Assembly (NCBI RefSeq): GCF_030272615.1
Contig: NC_081405.1
Location: forward strand, 155,980,454 to 156,044,453
Direction of reading: 5' to 3'
DNA: 64,000 nucleotides
Origin: Cryptomeria japonica
Taxonomy: Eukaryota; Streptophyta; Pinopsida; Cupressales; Cupressaceae
Part shown: piece by piece, positions 1-11,025 of the stretch
How the letters are laid out: every line of letters starts with the position of its first letter
How positions within the stretch are numbered: position 1 is the first letter of the stretch
The notes under the pieces: generated by a model
What the model was told of the DNA's origin: nothing
The model's database searches: none
What the model saw: only the letters and a program-made list of their open reading frames with translations
Program-made: the position numbers and the translations under genes

Positions 1-2466
1 AGTATTGTCACAGAATATAGTTACTGGCTCAGTAACTTTCTCATTTATACCTTCCAACAATTGTTTGATCCATGCAATGTTGGTACAATTCAGTGCTGTA
101 GCAACATATTCAGCTTCGGCTGTTGACTGAGAAACACATCCTTGTTTCTTTCTAAGCCAACTCACTAGTCTTTCTCCTAAGAAGATAGCTCCTCCAGTTG
201 TGCTTTTTTTGTCATCAATGTTTCTTGCCCAATCAGCATCAGTATAGACTTTCAAATCAAAATAATTTCCTTTCTGATATACTAAGCCATAATCTTCAGT
301 GCCTTTCAAGTATCTAAAAATTCTTTTGATTGCTGTCATGTGTATTTCCTTAGGATCTACAGAGAATCTTGCAACAATACCTACTGCATGTGTTATATCA
401 GGCCTACTATGAACAACATATTGTAGTTTTCCAATCATGGATCGGTAGAGTGTCTCATCAACAGATGCAGATTCATCATTCTTTGATAGTTTGTAGTTTG
501 TAGTCATAGGAGTACTTACTGGCTTTGAATCCTCCATTCCAAATTTCTTCAAGATTTCCTTTATGTATTTGGATTGAGTAATGAAAATTTCATTTTTCAT
601 TTGCAGTATCTGTAAGCCTATAAAATACTTTATCTCACCGATTAATGACATCTCAAATTCTTTGCTCATTTCATTACCAAAGTTCTTGTATAAAGAGTCA
701 TTTCCACAAAATATAATATCATCAACAAATATGGCTGAGATTAGTATTCCATTTTCATCATTCTTCATGTACATGTTGTTGTTCTCACTTGTCCTTATAA
801 AACCAATCTTAATCAAATAAGAGTGTAGTCTTTCATACCATGCTCTAGGTGCTTGTTTCAGACCATATAAAGCTTTGTTCAGTTTACATACCTGATCTTT
901 ATTATTGTCTTCAAAAAATCCTTCAGGTTGTTCAATGAAAACTTCTTCTTCTAATATTCCATTCAAAAATGCAGATTTGACATCCATTTGATATACCTTG
1001 AAGTTTTTGAAAGTAGCATATGCCAACAATGTTCTAACTCCTTCAAGTCTGGCAACAGGTGCAAAAGTCTCACCATAATCAATTCCTTCTTCTTGGGCAT
1101 AACCTTTGCAAACCAATCTTGCTTTGTTCTGAATGACCTCTCCTTTCTCATTTAGCTTGTTTCTGAAGATCCACTTTGTACCGATTACATTTTTGTCCTT
1201 AGGTCTTGGGACTAGTGTCCATGTGTCATTCTTCTTGATTTGATCAATCTCTTCAGTCATAGCATTTATCCAATCTTCACTGTTGAATGCCTCTTTTACT
1301 ATTCTTGGTTCAAATTCAGATATCAAACATGTGTTCTGTCTCAGTTTGTTACTTGTCATCACTGGATCATCCTTATTTCCTATAATCTGACTTGGTGCAT
1401 GATGTCTTCTGACATATTTGGCTAATACAGGCTCGGTAGACTCTGTATGATCCTCTTCATCACTTGGTAACTGGATATCTTCCTCATTTCCTTCAACAGT
1501 TATCTCAGTAGGACTTTTCAGTTGCACATAGACAAATTCATCATAGTCTTCTGGTTCTTTGGAATTCCTGTCATCAATTCTTTCTGCAATTTCATCAATT
1601 TTCACATTTGCACTTTCTACTATTTTGTTAGATGATTTGATCAGACATTTAAATGCTTTGCTTCTAGAAGAATATCCTAGAAATGTTCTTTCTTCACTTT
1701 TCTGATCAAACTTGCCATTTCTATTATCTTTATGAACATAGCATTTGCTTCCAAAGATCTTAAAATAACTTACGTTAGGTTTCTTGCCATACCAGATTTC
1801 ATAAGGTGTCTTTAAAGTACCTTTCTTCAATTGAACTCGGTTCAAGGTGTAAATAGCTGTGCTTATTGCTTCTCTCCAAAATTTTTGTGGAACCTTCTTC
1901 TCAATCATCAGTGTTCTAGCACAATCCACAATAGATCTGTTTCTTCTTTCAACTATTCCATTTTGTTGTGAAGTCCTCAGTGCAGAGACTTGTCTTTTAA
2001 TACCATGATCATTGCAAAATAGGTTGAACTCATCAGATGTGAACTCTCCTCCTCTATCTGATCTAAGACATTTCAGTTGTCTTCCCATTTCATTTTCAAC
2101 TCTAGCCTTGTACCACTTAAACATTTGAAAAGCTTCTGATTTTTCTTTTAAAAACATTACTGACATCATCCTTGAATAATCATCCACAAATAATATGAAA
2201 TACTTATCACCATAATAACTTTGAACTTTCATAGGACCACAAAGATCAGTGTGTACAAGATCTAAAATTCCTTTAGAAGTGTAGGACTTACTTGTAAAGC
2301 TGGATCTTGTCATCTTGCCCATTTGGCATCCTCGGCACATAGCATTCTCAGGTTTTTCAAGACTCAGTAGACCTCTTACTTTGTGCTTCTTACTTATCTT
2401 GATCAGATTATCAAAATTAACATGACAAAACCTTTTATGCCATAACCAGGTGTTATCAATCTTTGC
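1..2466 (-). pseudogene. Copia A pol: integrase, reverse transcriptase, RNase H (3' partial)
   Basis: This is the polymerase part of a copia polyprotein, which makes and inserts the DNA copy. Reading the minus strand from about 2450 to 1, I found one frame of roughly 815 codons without a stop, running off the window. It starts in the GAG-pre-integrase region ([14 protein letters not shown]). The integrase catalytic residues follow: D in [10 protein letters not shown] near 2250, D in LRSDRGGEF near 2060, and E in [11 protein letters not shown] near 1945. The RT has AFLNG near 960, [12 protein letters not shown] near 850 and the active site FVDDIIF near 725. RNase H has YTDADWA near 250, STAEAEYVA near 120 and CDNT at the edge. 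It is cut off from gag-protease by a frameshift near 2467, so it is called a pseudogene although this stretch looks intact. Confidence 0.9.
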
Positions 2467-3023
2467 ATGCAAGCACAGTCAAGGTGAAATGTATTACCTT
2501 TTGTTTGTGTCCCGGTAGTAGCTAACTTTCCATTTTTGTCATGAACTTTGACAATTCCTTTCTGAAATTCTATTCAGCAACCTGTGTTGTTTAGCTGTGC
2601 TACACTCAACAAATTATATTTCAAACCTTCAACCCAATAAACATCATTGCATCTTGCTTTATCAAGAAGTGTTATGGATCCTTTACCTCTTACCGGACAT
2701 GGTGCATCATTACCAAATCTAACATAGCCTCCATCATAATCTTCTAGCATAACAAACTTGTGTTTATCTCCTGTCATATGATGTGAGCATCCACTGTCTA
2801 TAATCCAAGAATCATTAGTGTTTATGTGAGATATTAGGGCTTTTTCTTCATACCTTTCTTCATCTGATCCATCCTTGATAGCCACATAAACAACTTCCTC
2901 TGTATCAGTCTCATCTGATTTATCATCTTCAGATTCCTCTTCAGCAATTAAGCAGGTCTTTCTATCTCTTCTTCTGAAGTCTCGGTGGCCTCTGTAATGA
3001 TTATCTTTCTGTCTGTCATCTCA
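2467..3023 (-). pseudogene. Copia A retropepsin region, broken
   Basis: The minus strand encodes an aspartic protease core: WIIDSGCSHHMTGD near 2765-2805 contains the D-S-G catalytic triplet typical of copia elements (DSGCSHHM). The clean stretch is 2574-2885 (103 codons). It ends in TGA at 2574-2576 and then continues readable in the same frame to about 2467, where the frame must shift to enter the integrase region. Upstream, an in-frame TGA near 3020 separates it from the zinc knuckle. An acidic stretch (EEESEDDKSDETDTEE) lies between the knuckle and the protease. In the family this domain cleaves the Gag-Pol polyprotein; here it cannot be made as part of one. Confidence 0.85.
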
Positions 3024-3047
3024 ATAATCTCTCTTTTCATTGAAATC

Positions 3048-3247
3048 TTTGTCAGGACAGTTAGAAGTCATATGTCCAATCTTATCACAATTGAAACATG
3101 TCAAGTGTAGTTTTCCCTTATACTTACCTTTGCCTCTTGGTAACCTCTTTGTCAGGACAGTTAGAAGTCATATGTCCAATCTTATCACAATTGAAACATT
3201 TCAAGTGTAGTTTTCCCTTATACTTACCTTTGCCTCTTGGTAACCTT
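3048..3247. repeat. 100 bp direct tandem duplication in copia A gag
   Basis: Positions 3048-3147 and 3148-3247 are near-identical copies with period 100 bp; I noticed a G/T change within the block and divergence only at its end. The unit covers the zinc-knuckle codons. Since 100 is not a multiple of three, the duplication both doubles the knuckle and shifts the frame. Confidence 0.95.
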
Positions 3248-4047
3248 TTGACCAATAGTGCTTCAAACTCTTCTTGCTTTCTGATTTCTTCATACAGTTT
3301 GTGTACCTCCTCCATGTTCTTCCAAAATCTTTCACTTGCTCCACTATGATCTCCTCTAGAGTACTTATACTTTATTTCATTGTAATCATTAGATTTATTT
3401 AGATGAAAAGAACTAAATGCAGATTCAACTTTATTTACCGATGACCCACTGTTATCAAAATTACTTAACTCAAATGCATGTAGCTTACCAATAGTAGCAT
3501 CCAACGAAACTGGCATATTAGGTATAGACCTTAGTTCATTGATTGCGGAGACTCGGATTACATAGGCAGGTAGAAGGGTTCTTAACAACTTACTTGTCAC
3601 ATCCTTTTCTTCAATAGTTCCTCCTGCTCCCTTGATTTGATTTACAATCTCCTTTAGTCTTGTACTGTACTGGGTTATGTTCTCACCTTCATTCATCCTC
3701 ATAGATTCAAGTTGTCCTCTTAGACTATCAAATTTTGCTCTTTGAACATGTTCATCTCCTCCATATACAAATATGAGCTTAGTCCACATAGCCTTCGCAT
3801 CATTGCAGCCTTCTAGATCATTAAACTCAAAATCGGTCAATGCAGATGTTATTTCAATCATTGCTAGAATGTGTTCTTGCTTTGCCTTTATCTCTTCCAT
3901 AGTCAATGGATAGGTGCTCGGTGTAACAAAATCATTCTCCAGATAGTATATAGCATATTCTCCTACTCCTGATAGATGTAGCTTCATCCTTTTCTGCCAT
4001 GTAGAGAAACTTGACTTATTCAGCTTAGGTGCATCCCTCTTATACAT
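3124..4047 (-). CDS. Copia A Gag (307 codons, C-terminus altered by duplication)
   Basis: Gag forms the virus-like particle that packages element RNA. The frame opens at ATG 4047 shortly after the primer-binding site. The N-terminal half matches copia gag of the UBN2/RVT-gag type (FSTWQKRMKLHL, then a stretch with AKAMWTKLIFVYGGDE and FDSLRGQLESMRMNEGENI). Near the C-terminus is a CCHC zinc knuckle (CFNCDKIGHMTSNC). The frame stops at 3124, because a 100 bp tandem duplication (3048-3247) repeats the knuckle out of frame. Before the duplication the frame probably ran on into the protease. No homologous intact copy lies in the window: copia B has lost its gag. Confidence 0.85.
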   Translation of the reverse strand: MYKRDAPKLNKSSFSTWQKRMKLHLSGVGEYAIYYLENDFVTPSTYPLTMEEIKAKQEHILAMIEITSALTDFEFNDLEGCNDAKAMWTKLIFVYGGDEHVQRAKFDSLRGQLESMRMNEGENITQYSTRLKEIVNQIKGAGGTIEEKDVTSKLLRTLLPAYVIRVSAINELRSIPNMPVSLDATIGKLHAFELSNFDNSGSSVNKVESAFSSFHLNKSNDYNEIKYKYSRGDHSGASERFWKNMEEVHKLYEEIRKQEEFEALLVKRLPRGKGKYKGKLHLKCFNCDKIGHMTSNCPDKEVTKRQR

Positions 4048-4092
4048 CTTTGGATCTTTAACTCAAGTGCCTTTAAACTTTCCTTTCGGAGT

Positions 4093-4109
4093 CCAAAGCT
4101 CTAATACCA
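4093..4109 (-). other. Copia A primer-binding site
   Basis: On the minus strand this reads TGGTATTAGAGCTTTGG, two bases inside the LTR end. It is one base off the TGGTATCAGAGC start of the initiator-methionine tRNA primer site used by most plant copia and gypsy elements. Confidence 0.85.
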
Positions 4110-4111
4110 AT

Positions 4112-5539
4112 TGATAGTTCTAATACTTAATATAAGTACAAATCTGATAGCCAACAAGATGAGAGGGGGGGGTGAATCATACAAACTTAATCATCAATGA
4201 AAACATCAGATTCAACCTCGGTAACATATATCAGTCATAGAATAAAAACTGTCAAACATGCAAACTCAAAAGCATATGAACAATATAAACCTCATAACAC
4301 CAGATTTAACATGGAAACCCAAATAGGGAAAAACCATTGTGGGATTTTAGACCCACTAAGAAATATACTCTTCTAGAGTATGCTCGGTTAAAAGCCAATC
4401 CTGTTAAAGATTACAAAACACATTGCTAGATGTGACCAGGTTAAGGGATTTCCGTCAGATTTGTTAGGATCTTCAGTTTGTTAGAAGTGACCTTGTCAAA
4501 GGATTTCAAACACTCATTTAGAATGTCACCTTGTTAGAGGATTTACTTATAAGACTGTTAAGTCCACTCGGTTAAGAGATTTCATGTTACTTTCACAAGC
4601 TAACAGTAATACAATCTATCTGCAACTTTACATCTAAAATGCTAAAGCAGATTCTTATTTGTTCAACACAATCTAGACATAGAACTATTCTTGTCTATCT
4701 GCTGGGCACCAATACTCTGTTATTCCAACAAGTCTTCAAGCTTCTGTTCTCGGTGATCACTATGTAGCATCCCTGTGCATACACTTGCCCGCATCCACTA
4801 TTTATCAACAGTTCCTTATTTATAAACAATCATCTAACTGCTTAATCACCTTGATCACATTTCCCATGATCAATCATAGCCATCAGATCTTCAATCTTGT
4901 CTAGGTTCATTGTATCTTATGATTTGAAAAACGTTCTACCCTGCCTCAGAACTTACACAATCATCTTGGAACTTGTGTTAGGGTAATGCGGTTCAATCTG
5001 AGCTGTAGATCTTCTTGCTGACTTTCCATTGCCTTAGATTTGTTAACAAACTTCTCCCATGGCTTGCCAATCATTGATCCACTCCAGCTCATCAGCTTCT
5101 TTCATTAAATATCACATGTAAACATTTAATGCATTCTGTTATAGCTCGGTTACAACTCGATGAATACTAAACTTTCTTTGGTAGACATTCTGTCTTCATT
5201 AACCGACTGCGATAACCTTAGGGTTTACCGACTAGGTTCCTTAGGGTTTACCGACTAGGTTCTTTTCCTGATAACATAGTGCAGTATTAACCTTTACATT
5301 TTGCAACATATGTATGATATTAAAACAATCTAAAACATCAAGATCTCATCATTGTCTGACTCGGTAGAGTTGCCCATTGAATAACTTATCCCTTTATTCA
5401 TCATATTCTTTCCTGTGTCTTTATCGACTTCTTTATAATCTTCATATCATATTTCTTAAGATATGGCAACATCATACTGAATTAGAAAATCAATTTCTTG
5501 ACATCAATGACAAAATAATAATATCAAGACAGTAAAACA
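4112..5539 (-). repeat. Copia A 5' LTR
   Basis: The plus strand begins TGATAGTTC at 4112 just outside the primer-binding site and ends AAAACA at 5539, so the minus-strand LTR runs TG...CA over 1428 bp. The minus-strand start, with TTTTGTCATTGATGTCAA, resembles the start of the solo LTR at 11026. The other end carries a C-run box (plus strand GAGAGGGGGGGGTGAATC near 4163) that the solo LTR also has. The far boundary is supported by gypsy integrase coding ending at 5540. No second LTR is in the window to confirm it. Confidence 0.75.
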
Positions 5540-6561
5540 TCCTTATGAATATGAGGCCAAAAGTAATTCTCACTAACCAAGTCTACTATCTTATCAACAC
5601 CGAAATGTCATGCTAATCCTCCACTATGCTTCTCTTTTATCAGGTTTTCCCTGATAGAGCTCTGAGGTATACACAACTGATTTCCTTTGAACAACATCTC
5701 ATCTTGAATGAAATAATCTACCCACTTACTCCTATCCACCACAAAAGGTTTTATGCAAGCTCTCCAAGGTTCTAGAAAATCAAGATCAGTCTCATACAAG
5801 TTCTTCAATTTTGCAAAACCCAATACTTCTACTCTCATCTTTGTCAATAAGTTTCTCCTCCTACTTAAGGTATTAGCAACTTTATTTGATTTTCCACTTC
5901 TATGCTTCAAAACAAAGGTATAACTTTGCAAGAACTCTACCCATCTCATATGTCTCTAATTCAACTTTCCTTGATTATTTAGATATTGCAAAGCTTGATG
6001 ATCGATATATAACAAAAATTCCTTAGTCAGTAAATAATGTCTCCACTTCTTTAATGATTCAATTATTGCATAAAAATATTTATCATACATAGAATATCTT
6101 CTTGTATCATTCTACTTTTCACTAAAATAAGCTACTGGTCTTCCCTCTTGACTCAACACTACTCCAATTGCATTCCCACTTGCATCACAATCCACTCGAA
6201 AGACCTTGCTAAAATTTGGTAAAGCCAACACATGCTGCTCTGCCATCTTCTGCTTCAACAACTCAAAACTCTTATTTACACTAGATTGCCACTTGAAATA
6301 CTTCCTATCTCCTCTCATTATTTCTGTCATAGGGATACAAATTGAACTGAAATTTCTGATGAACATCTGATAGAAACTAGCTAACCCATGAAATGATCTT
6401 ACCTCCCCAATGCTTTCCAGTGTAGGCCAATCAACAATTTCTCTAATCTTCTCAGGATCCATCTTGAACCCATTCACATATATCACAAATCCCAAATAGA
6501 ATAGTTCTTCCTTCATGAAACTGTACTTCTTAATATTTGTAAGCAAATTTTCTTCTCTCAA
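5540..6561 (-). pseudogene. Gypsy A RT thumb, RNase H and integrase N-terminus
   Basis: The clean fragment at 6112-6561 has the RT connection typical of gypsy elements (FLGFVIYVNGFKMDPEKI, SFHGLASFYQMFIRNFS) followed by the RNase H start VDCDASGNAIGVVLSQEGRPVAYFSEK, cut by a stop. The second fragment (5608-5949) ends RNase H with FVLKHRSGKSNKVANTLSRR and enters the integrase zinc-finger region. Coding stays recognisable past a stop at 5608, down to FWPHIHKD at the copia A boundary. The RNase H catalytic D (CDASG) is visible, but the frame is interrupted several times and no integrase DDE core remains in the window. Confidence 0.85.
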
Positions 6562-7842
6562 CCTCTACAAAACTTGTCTCAAATGCAACATATGTTCTTC
6601 CTTTGTTTTACTGAAAATCAAGATGTCATCTAAGTACACAATAAAAAACTAACCCAAGAATTTCTTCAATACCTCATTCATCAACCTCATGAAAGTACTC
6701 AATGCATTAGTCAGTCCAAAAGGCATCACCAACCATTCATACGGTCCTTCATTTGTCTTGAATGTTGTCTTCCACTCATCTCCTTCTTTGATTCTAATTT
6801 GATGGTATCCACTTTTCAAGTTTATCATTGTGTAATATTTGGCTTCACTCAAACAATTCATTATGTCATCCATCCTTTGCAAAGGAAATCAATACTTCAC
6901 TATGATCTTGTTTATTTATCTAGAGTTGGTACACATCCTCCATTCTCCATTCTTCTTAGGTACTAATACTGCTAGAAATGCACAAGGGCTCAATTTTTCT
7001 CTGCATAAGTGTTTCCTTAATAACTCTTGTACTTGTCTATTCAACTCCTCATTTTTTGTTGGTGTCATCGAGTGTGCTGCTTTATTAGGCAAATTAGCTC
7101 TGAGAATCAGGTCCATGCAATGACTGATACTTTTCATAGGCGGCAATCCTTTAGGTACATTATTTGAAATGATGTCTCCATACTCCATCAACAACTGTTT
7201 AATCTCCTCCGGTTGTTCTTCTTCATGCTCCAGATTTTTAGTCTTCTTAGGAACTAAAGAAAAACACATGTTCTCATGTCTTATTCCATCCAAGAATTTC
7301 CTTCCATCTACCAAACAAATTCTAGCATTAGTACAAATTTCACTTCTCAAAGGTTCCTCCAGAGGTAACAAGGTCTGTTTCATCCCATTTGCAACAATAG
7401 TGTATATGTTCTTTCTTCCATCATGTATTTCTTGTCTATCATATTGCCAAGGTCTACCCAACAAGATATGACATACATCCATAAGCATAATATCACACAA
7501 AACTTCATCATAATAAGATCCAATCTTCAATTTTACCAAACATTACTCACTTACCAATGCCTTATGATCATCCTGAATCCATTCTATCTGATAAGGCTTA
7601 GGGTGCCTCAATCTCTCCAAATTTAGCTTATTCACCATCTCTTCTGAAACAAGGTTATCAGTACTATCACTATCAATTATAGTTTTACAATACTCACCGA
7701 CTACTTTACATCTTTCCTTGAACAAATTTTTCCTGTGTAAGGGTTCTTTCTCACCTTCGGTATGGTACAATGCTCTTCTGATCATCAAAAAATCTCCATC
7801 CTCCGGTCTGTTAGCTAATCTAGTAGGTTCTTCTTCCGCCAA
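6562..7842 (-). pseudogene. Gypsy A protease and reverse transcriptase
   Basis: The segment at 7543-7842 holds the protease active-site region, TIIDSDSTDNLVSEEMV, where the usual D-S-G-[ST] reads D-S-D-S, so the catalytic loop is probably lost. After an in-frame TAA at 7540-7542 the same frame continues (6916-7539) through CHILLGRPWQYDR, a flap-proximal gypsy protease motif, into the RT start VLVPKKNGEWRMC. RT continues at 6649-6882 ([33 protein letters not shown]). The YLDD active site is readable near 6625, after an in-frame TAG. Stops between all fragments make this non-functional. Confidence 0.88.
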
Positions 7843-8990
7843 TGCCGCTCTTCCACGATTTTCTGTCTTCTTACATTCAAAAGAACAATGTCCTTCTCCT
7901 TCGCATTTAAAGTAGGTTCCTCTAAATACTCTCTTTTCCTGTCTTCTGTCTTCTTTTCCATAACCCTCATTCCAGTAACCATCATTTTATTTTCTCTATT
8001 TTAAAAATTTCTATCATTCCACCGGTATGAATTACCATCTCTGCTAACTTCCTTATCTTTGTTTTGATCTACATAGGGTCGTCTTCCTTTGGTATAGGAT
8101 CTTCCTCCCTGAAATATTCCTCCTCTACCTATTTTCTTTTGCTCATGTCTTTTATTCAAATTCTCATCTGCCTTCAGGGCATACTGATAAGCTTCCTCAA
8201 TGCTCTGCAACTTGATTAAACTGAGTTCAATCGACATCCACAACCCATTCAAATATCTAGAAACTTGTTCAATCTCATCATCAATGTGTCTGGATCTGAT
8301 ATTAAACTTGTAGAATGCTTTAGTATATTCCTTCGCACTAGATTCCTTCTGCTTCAGGTTCTACAACTTTCAGAACAGATTCACTTGATAATCAACAGCA
8401 TGAACTTCGATTTCAACTTTTTAACCATCCGCTCCCAAGATTTGACATTCTCTTTACCTCTTCTTTATCTATCTACCTGCAAATGTTCCCACCAAAGAGA
8501 CGCATGTCCTTTCAACTTGGTACAAGAATATTTCACCTTCCTATCTTCTGCGATGTTCTCAAAATCAAAATACCTTTCCATCTCCCTCATCTAATCAAGT
8601 AATTCATCTGAGTCTAACTTGCCAGCATAATCCGGTGGGTTAAAATCTGGTCTAGTATTCACTCTTGTCAAGGCTCTTTTGAACCTCTCTTCTTCCAGGT
8701 CGTTCACCAATTGATTTTATCCTTCTTCTTCCACCTCTACTTCCTCTTCATCATTACTCACGTCTTCAACATGTCGACCTCTTTTCTGGGTTATTTCAAC
8801 AAATTCCAATTGGGCTGCAATTCCTCTCAACATTTCCATCACAATAGGGTTTGCATTTCCACGTGCTCCACCACCTCTAGCATTTCTCTATGCCATCTTT
8901 CATGCAATTCCTCTATAGCTTCAGGTCGAATCCTCAATTCTATCACCCCACAAAGAAATTCTTACAAGATTCCACAATCTCCGAAATGAA
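7843..8990 (-). pseudogene. Gypsy A gag, degraded
   Basis: The minus strand between the primer-binding site and the protease holds a broken gag. A readable piece at 8001-8252 (IEEAYQYALKADENLNKRHEQKK, then a glycine/arginine-rich tract) matches the C-terminal part of plant gypsy gag just before the zinc knuckle; knuckle-like cysteine codons follow near 7880-7920. Further upstream (8270-8990) several frames carry gag-like pieces with stops. The start codon cannot be fixed. Confidence 0.7.
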
Positions 8991-8994
8991 AACT

Positions 8995-9007
8995 TGTTCT
9001 AATACCA
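8995..9007 (-). other. Gypsy A primer-binding site
   Basis: The minus strand reads TGGTATTAGAACA, two bases inside the LTR end at 9010. It is a degraded version of the initiator-Met tRNA complement TGGTATCAGAGC. Confidence 0.75.
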
Positions 9008-9009
9008 CT

Positions 9010-9749
9010 TGAAGCAGTCACGATAGGAGAGTCCTCAAGGAGAATAGTCTGGACTGTGAAGCAAGAGTAAACACAACATATTTAACACAATGTGATGGAG
9101 ACAATGCAGAATAAAACTTATATTATATCATGGAATTCAGATACAAACTGGCCGGCAACAATGCGGGCTATCAGATTCGGCACACATCTCTCATTACAAA
9201 CATGCTCAAAATCTAATATCCAGCTCAAGCAATAATGCGAGCCAATCTGGACCTCCTACCTTCTAATTAATCTCTATATTCTAGGATCTGTCTACCATAT
9301 GCTTAGTTACATTGAAGAATGTGTAAAGTGTAGAACCACAAGGTCGGCCTCCACCAAGAGAATTCCTCCAGAAATAACATAGAATGATGTGCGGACCCAT
9401 GGGAAGGTTGGCCACAAATGAAGGAACATTAGAGGATACAAAATTAGGCTCTGCAAGCAATGAAAATGATTCTCAAGATTCTCCATTAGCAAATAGGTCC
9501 AAGAGGCTCTGATGCATAGGTCAAAAAACTGTCCCACATTCCAGAAGCAATAAATTATCGAAAAAAGATCCAAATGACTCGCGGACCTAGGATAAGGTAG
9601 ATAAACATGTCCACAAACAAAATCCAGGTCCACAAGATCTGGTGAGAAAATGCAGAGAAACGTAGAAAGAAATGTTGAAACTACAAAATAGTAAGAAAAT
9701 GTTTTTGGTTGATGCAAGATTGCCAAAAACTAGGGATGCTCCTACATCA
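9010..9749 (-). repeat. Gypsy A LTR
   Basis: The plus strand runs TGAAGCAGTCACGATAGG to GCTCCTACATCA, 740 bp with TG...CA ends. It shares with the gypsy B LTRs the early block GAGTCCTCAA-GAGAA and the late block TTTTTGGTTGATGCAAGA followed by GGGATGCTCCT-CATCA. These shared ends fix both boundaries. Short open frames inside it are not genes. Confidence 0.82.
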
Positions 9750-9960
9750 AAAATCCTACCACTCTTTCCTCCACTCTCACTAGCCATTAACATTTATCTT
9801 GTTAACTCTTAAATAATTAAATTATAATAAAGTTCAAGAACTGTGAATTAAGTTAACACTCCAAAACTTTTAAGATTTAGGGTTTGTTGGTGCTTTATTC
9901 GTTAGCACTTTGTTTTGACTATTTTACTTTGTAAGGGTTTGTGACCCTAGTTTTTTCTAG
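9750..9960. other. AT-rich spacer
   Basis: This lies between the gypsy A LTR and the left edge of the tandem duplication. I see no gene, repeat or motif in it. Confidence 0.6.
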
Positions 9961-11025
9961 TTGATTAATATTAAAAATATAATATATCCCCTAACATTTT
10001 TTTGCTCTTGTATGATGTACAAGGAATTGTAGGAGACAAAATAATATTATATGAAATATAAATATAACCTACGAATGGAATCACATAAATCATGCTAAGT
10101 GATAGATGTAATTGAATGCATCATTTTTTTAATGCCCTAAAAGAATTATGGGCACAACACAATATACAATACCATCCACAAGTAACTTAAATAACTTAGA
10201 ATTTTATTATAAGTTTCATAACAAAGACTTATGCTAACAATAATTTATTGCACCAGTTAACTAGTAACCTAGTTTAAAAGACCAATTTAAAAATAATCAC
10301 TTATTGTCTCTTTCAGTTAACAAGAATAATATATCCTTTCCTACCTTAGTTCTCCTTGCATCACCTTGTAAGATTTTTTTCATGCCCATCTCTAATAAAT
10401 TGTACCTACAAGATGTATGTGCAACTAGATGCATGTCATAAGATCATATCAATAGTTAAATATGAAATTATCAAGTCACGTCCTAACCCTACTATAGATA
10501 GAGTAGTTTGTTCAATACCTCATAACTAGATTTATAAAGGTAAGCATAAAATTCACAACATCAAGACAACATAATTAAATTCAAAGTTTTTTTAAAAAAA
10601 GATAGCATTTAAGAACTTGAGATATGTTTTGGGGTTCATCCATGATGGCATTGACTATGTAAGAATATTAGAGGCTTCATAGTTCAACTATTTGACCTTC
10701 ATAGTTCAACTTTTGAAAAATATTTTTGATCTAGAAGGAAAAGAAAATAATGGGTATTTCTTGAATCATCTAATTATGACATAGAATGATTAACAAAAGC
10801 CAACACTTTAATTAAAATAGCATTTATAACTATGCCAAGAAAATCACAAAGAATCAAGCCACCATGAATATGAATTTGGAGCTAAGGATATGTGCAAAAG
10901 GCCAAATAGTTAACATAACCACAGGGATTAACACATAAAGGAATCATAAAAGGTCATACTACAATATCTCAAATTGGTAGTCTTGCCTTGAAAAAGATAA
11001 ATGAGCAAAAAGAAAGGATGGTAAG
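9961..11025. other. AT-rich non-coding segment (unit 1)
   Basis: About 1 kb with no recognisable coding sequence. Its right part (from about 10795) is homologous to 25265-25515, which shows it is an old repeat. Confidence 0.6.

Larger units (their letters stand above)
1..5539 (-). mobile_element. Ty1/copia LTR retrotransposon (copia A), cut by left window edge
   Basis: Reading the minus strand, the order is 5' LTR (4112-5539), primer-binding site (4093-4109), gag (3124-4047), protease (near 2574-3023), then integrase, reverse transcriptase and RNase H down to position 1. Protease-integrase-RT-RNase H is the diagnostic Ty1/copia order. The 3' LTR must lie left of the window. The element sits inside gypsy A: gypsy integrase coding stops being recognisable exactly at 5540. 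It is inactive because of a gag frameshift, stop codons near 3020 and at 2574, and a frameshift near 2467. The long downstream pol frame is still open. Confidence 0.93.
5540..9749 (-). mobile_element. Ty3/gypsy LTR retrotransposon (gypsy A), truncated by copia A
   Basis: Reading the minus strand: LTR (9010-9749), primer-binding site, degraded gag (to about 7843), protease, RT, RNase H, and the first part of integrase. Copia A cuts it at 5540, so the rest of integrase and the 3' LTR should lie left of position 1. RT before integrase is the gypsy order. Many stops and frame breaks show an old, dead copy. It is related to gypsy B in this window (same protease and LTR motifs) but is a distinct subfamily. 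Confidence 0.9.

Noticed and set aside
9307-9726. 139-codon minus-strand frame in the gypsy A LTR
   Set aside because: LTR position and no match to a known family; probably chance.
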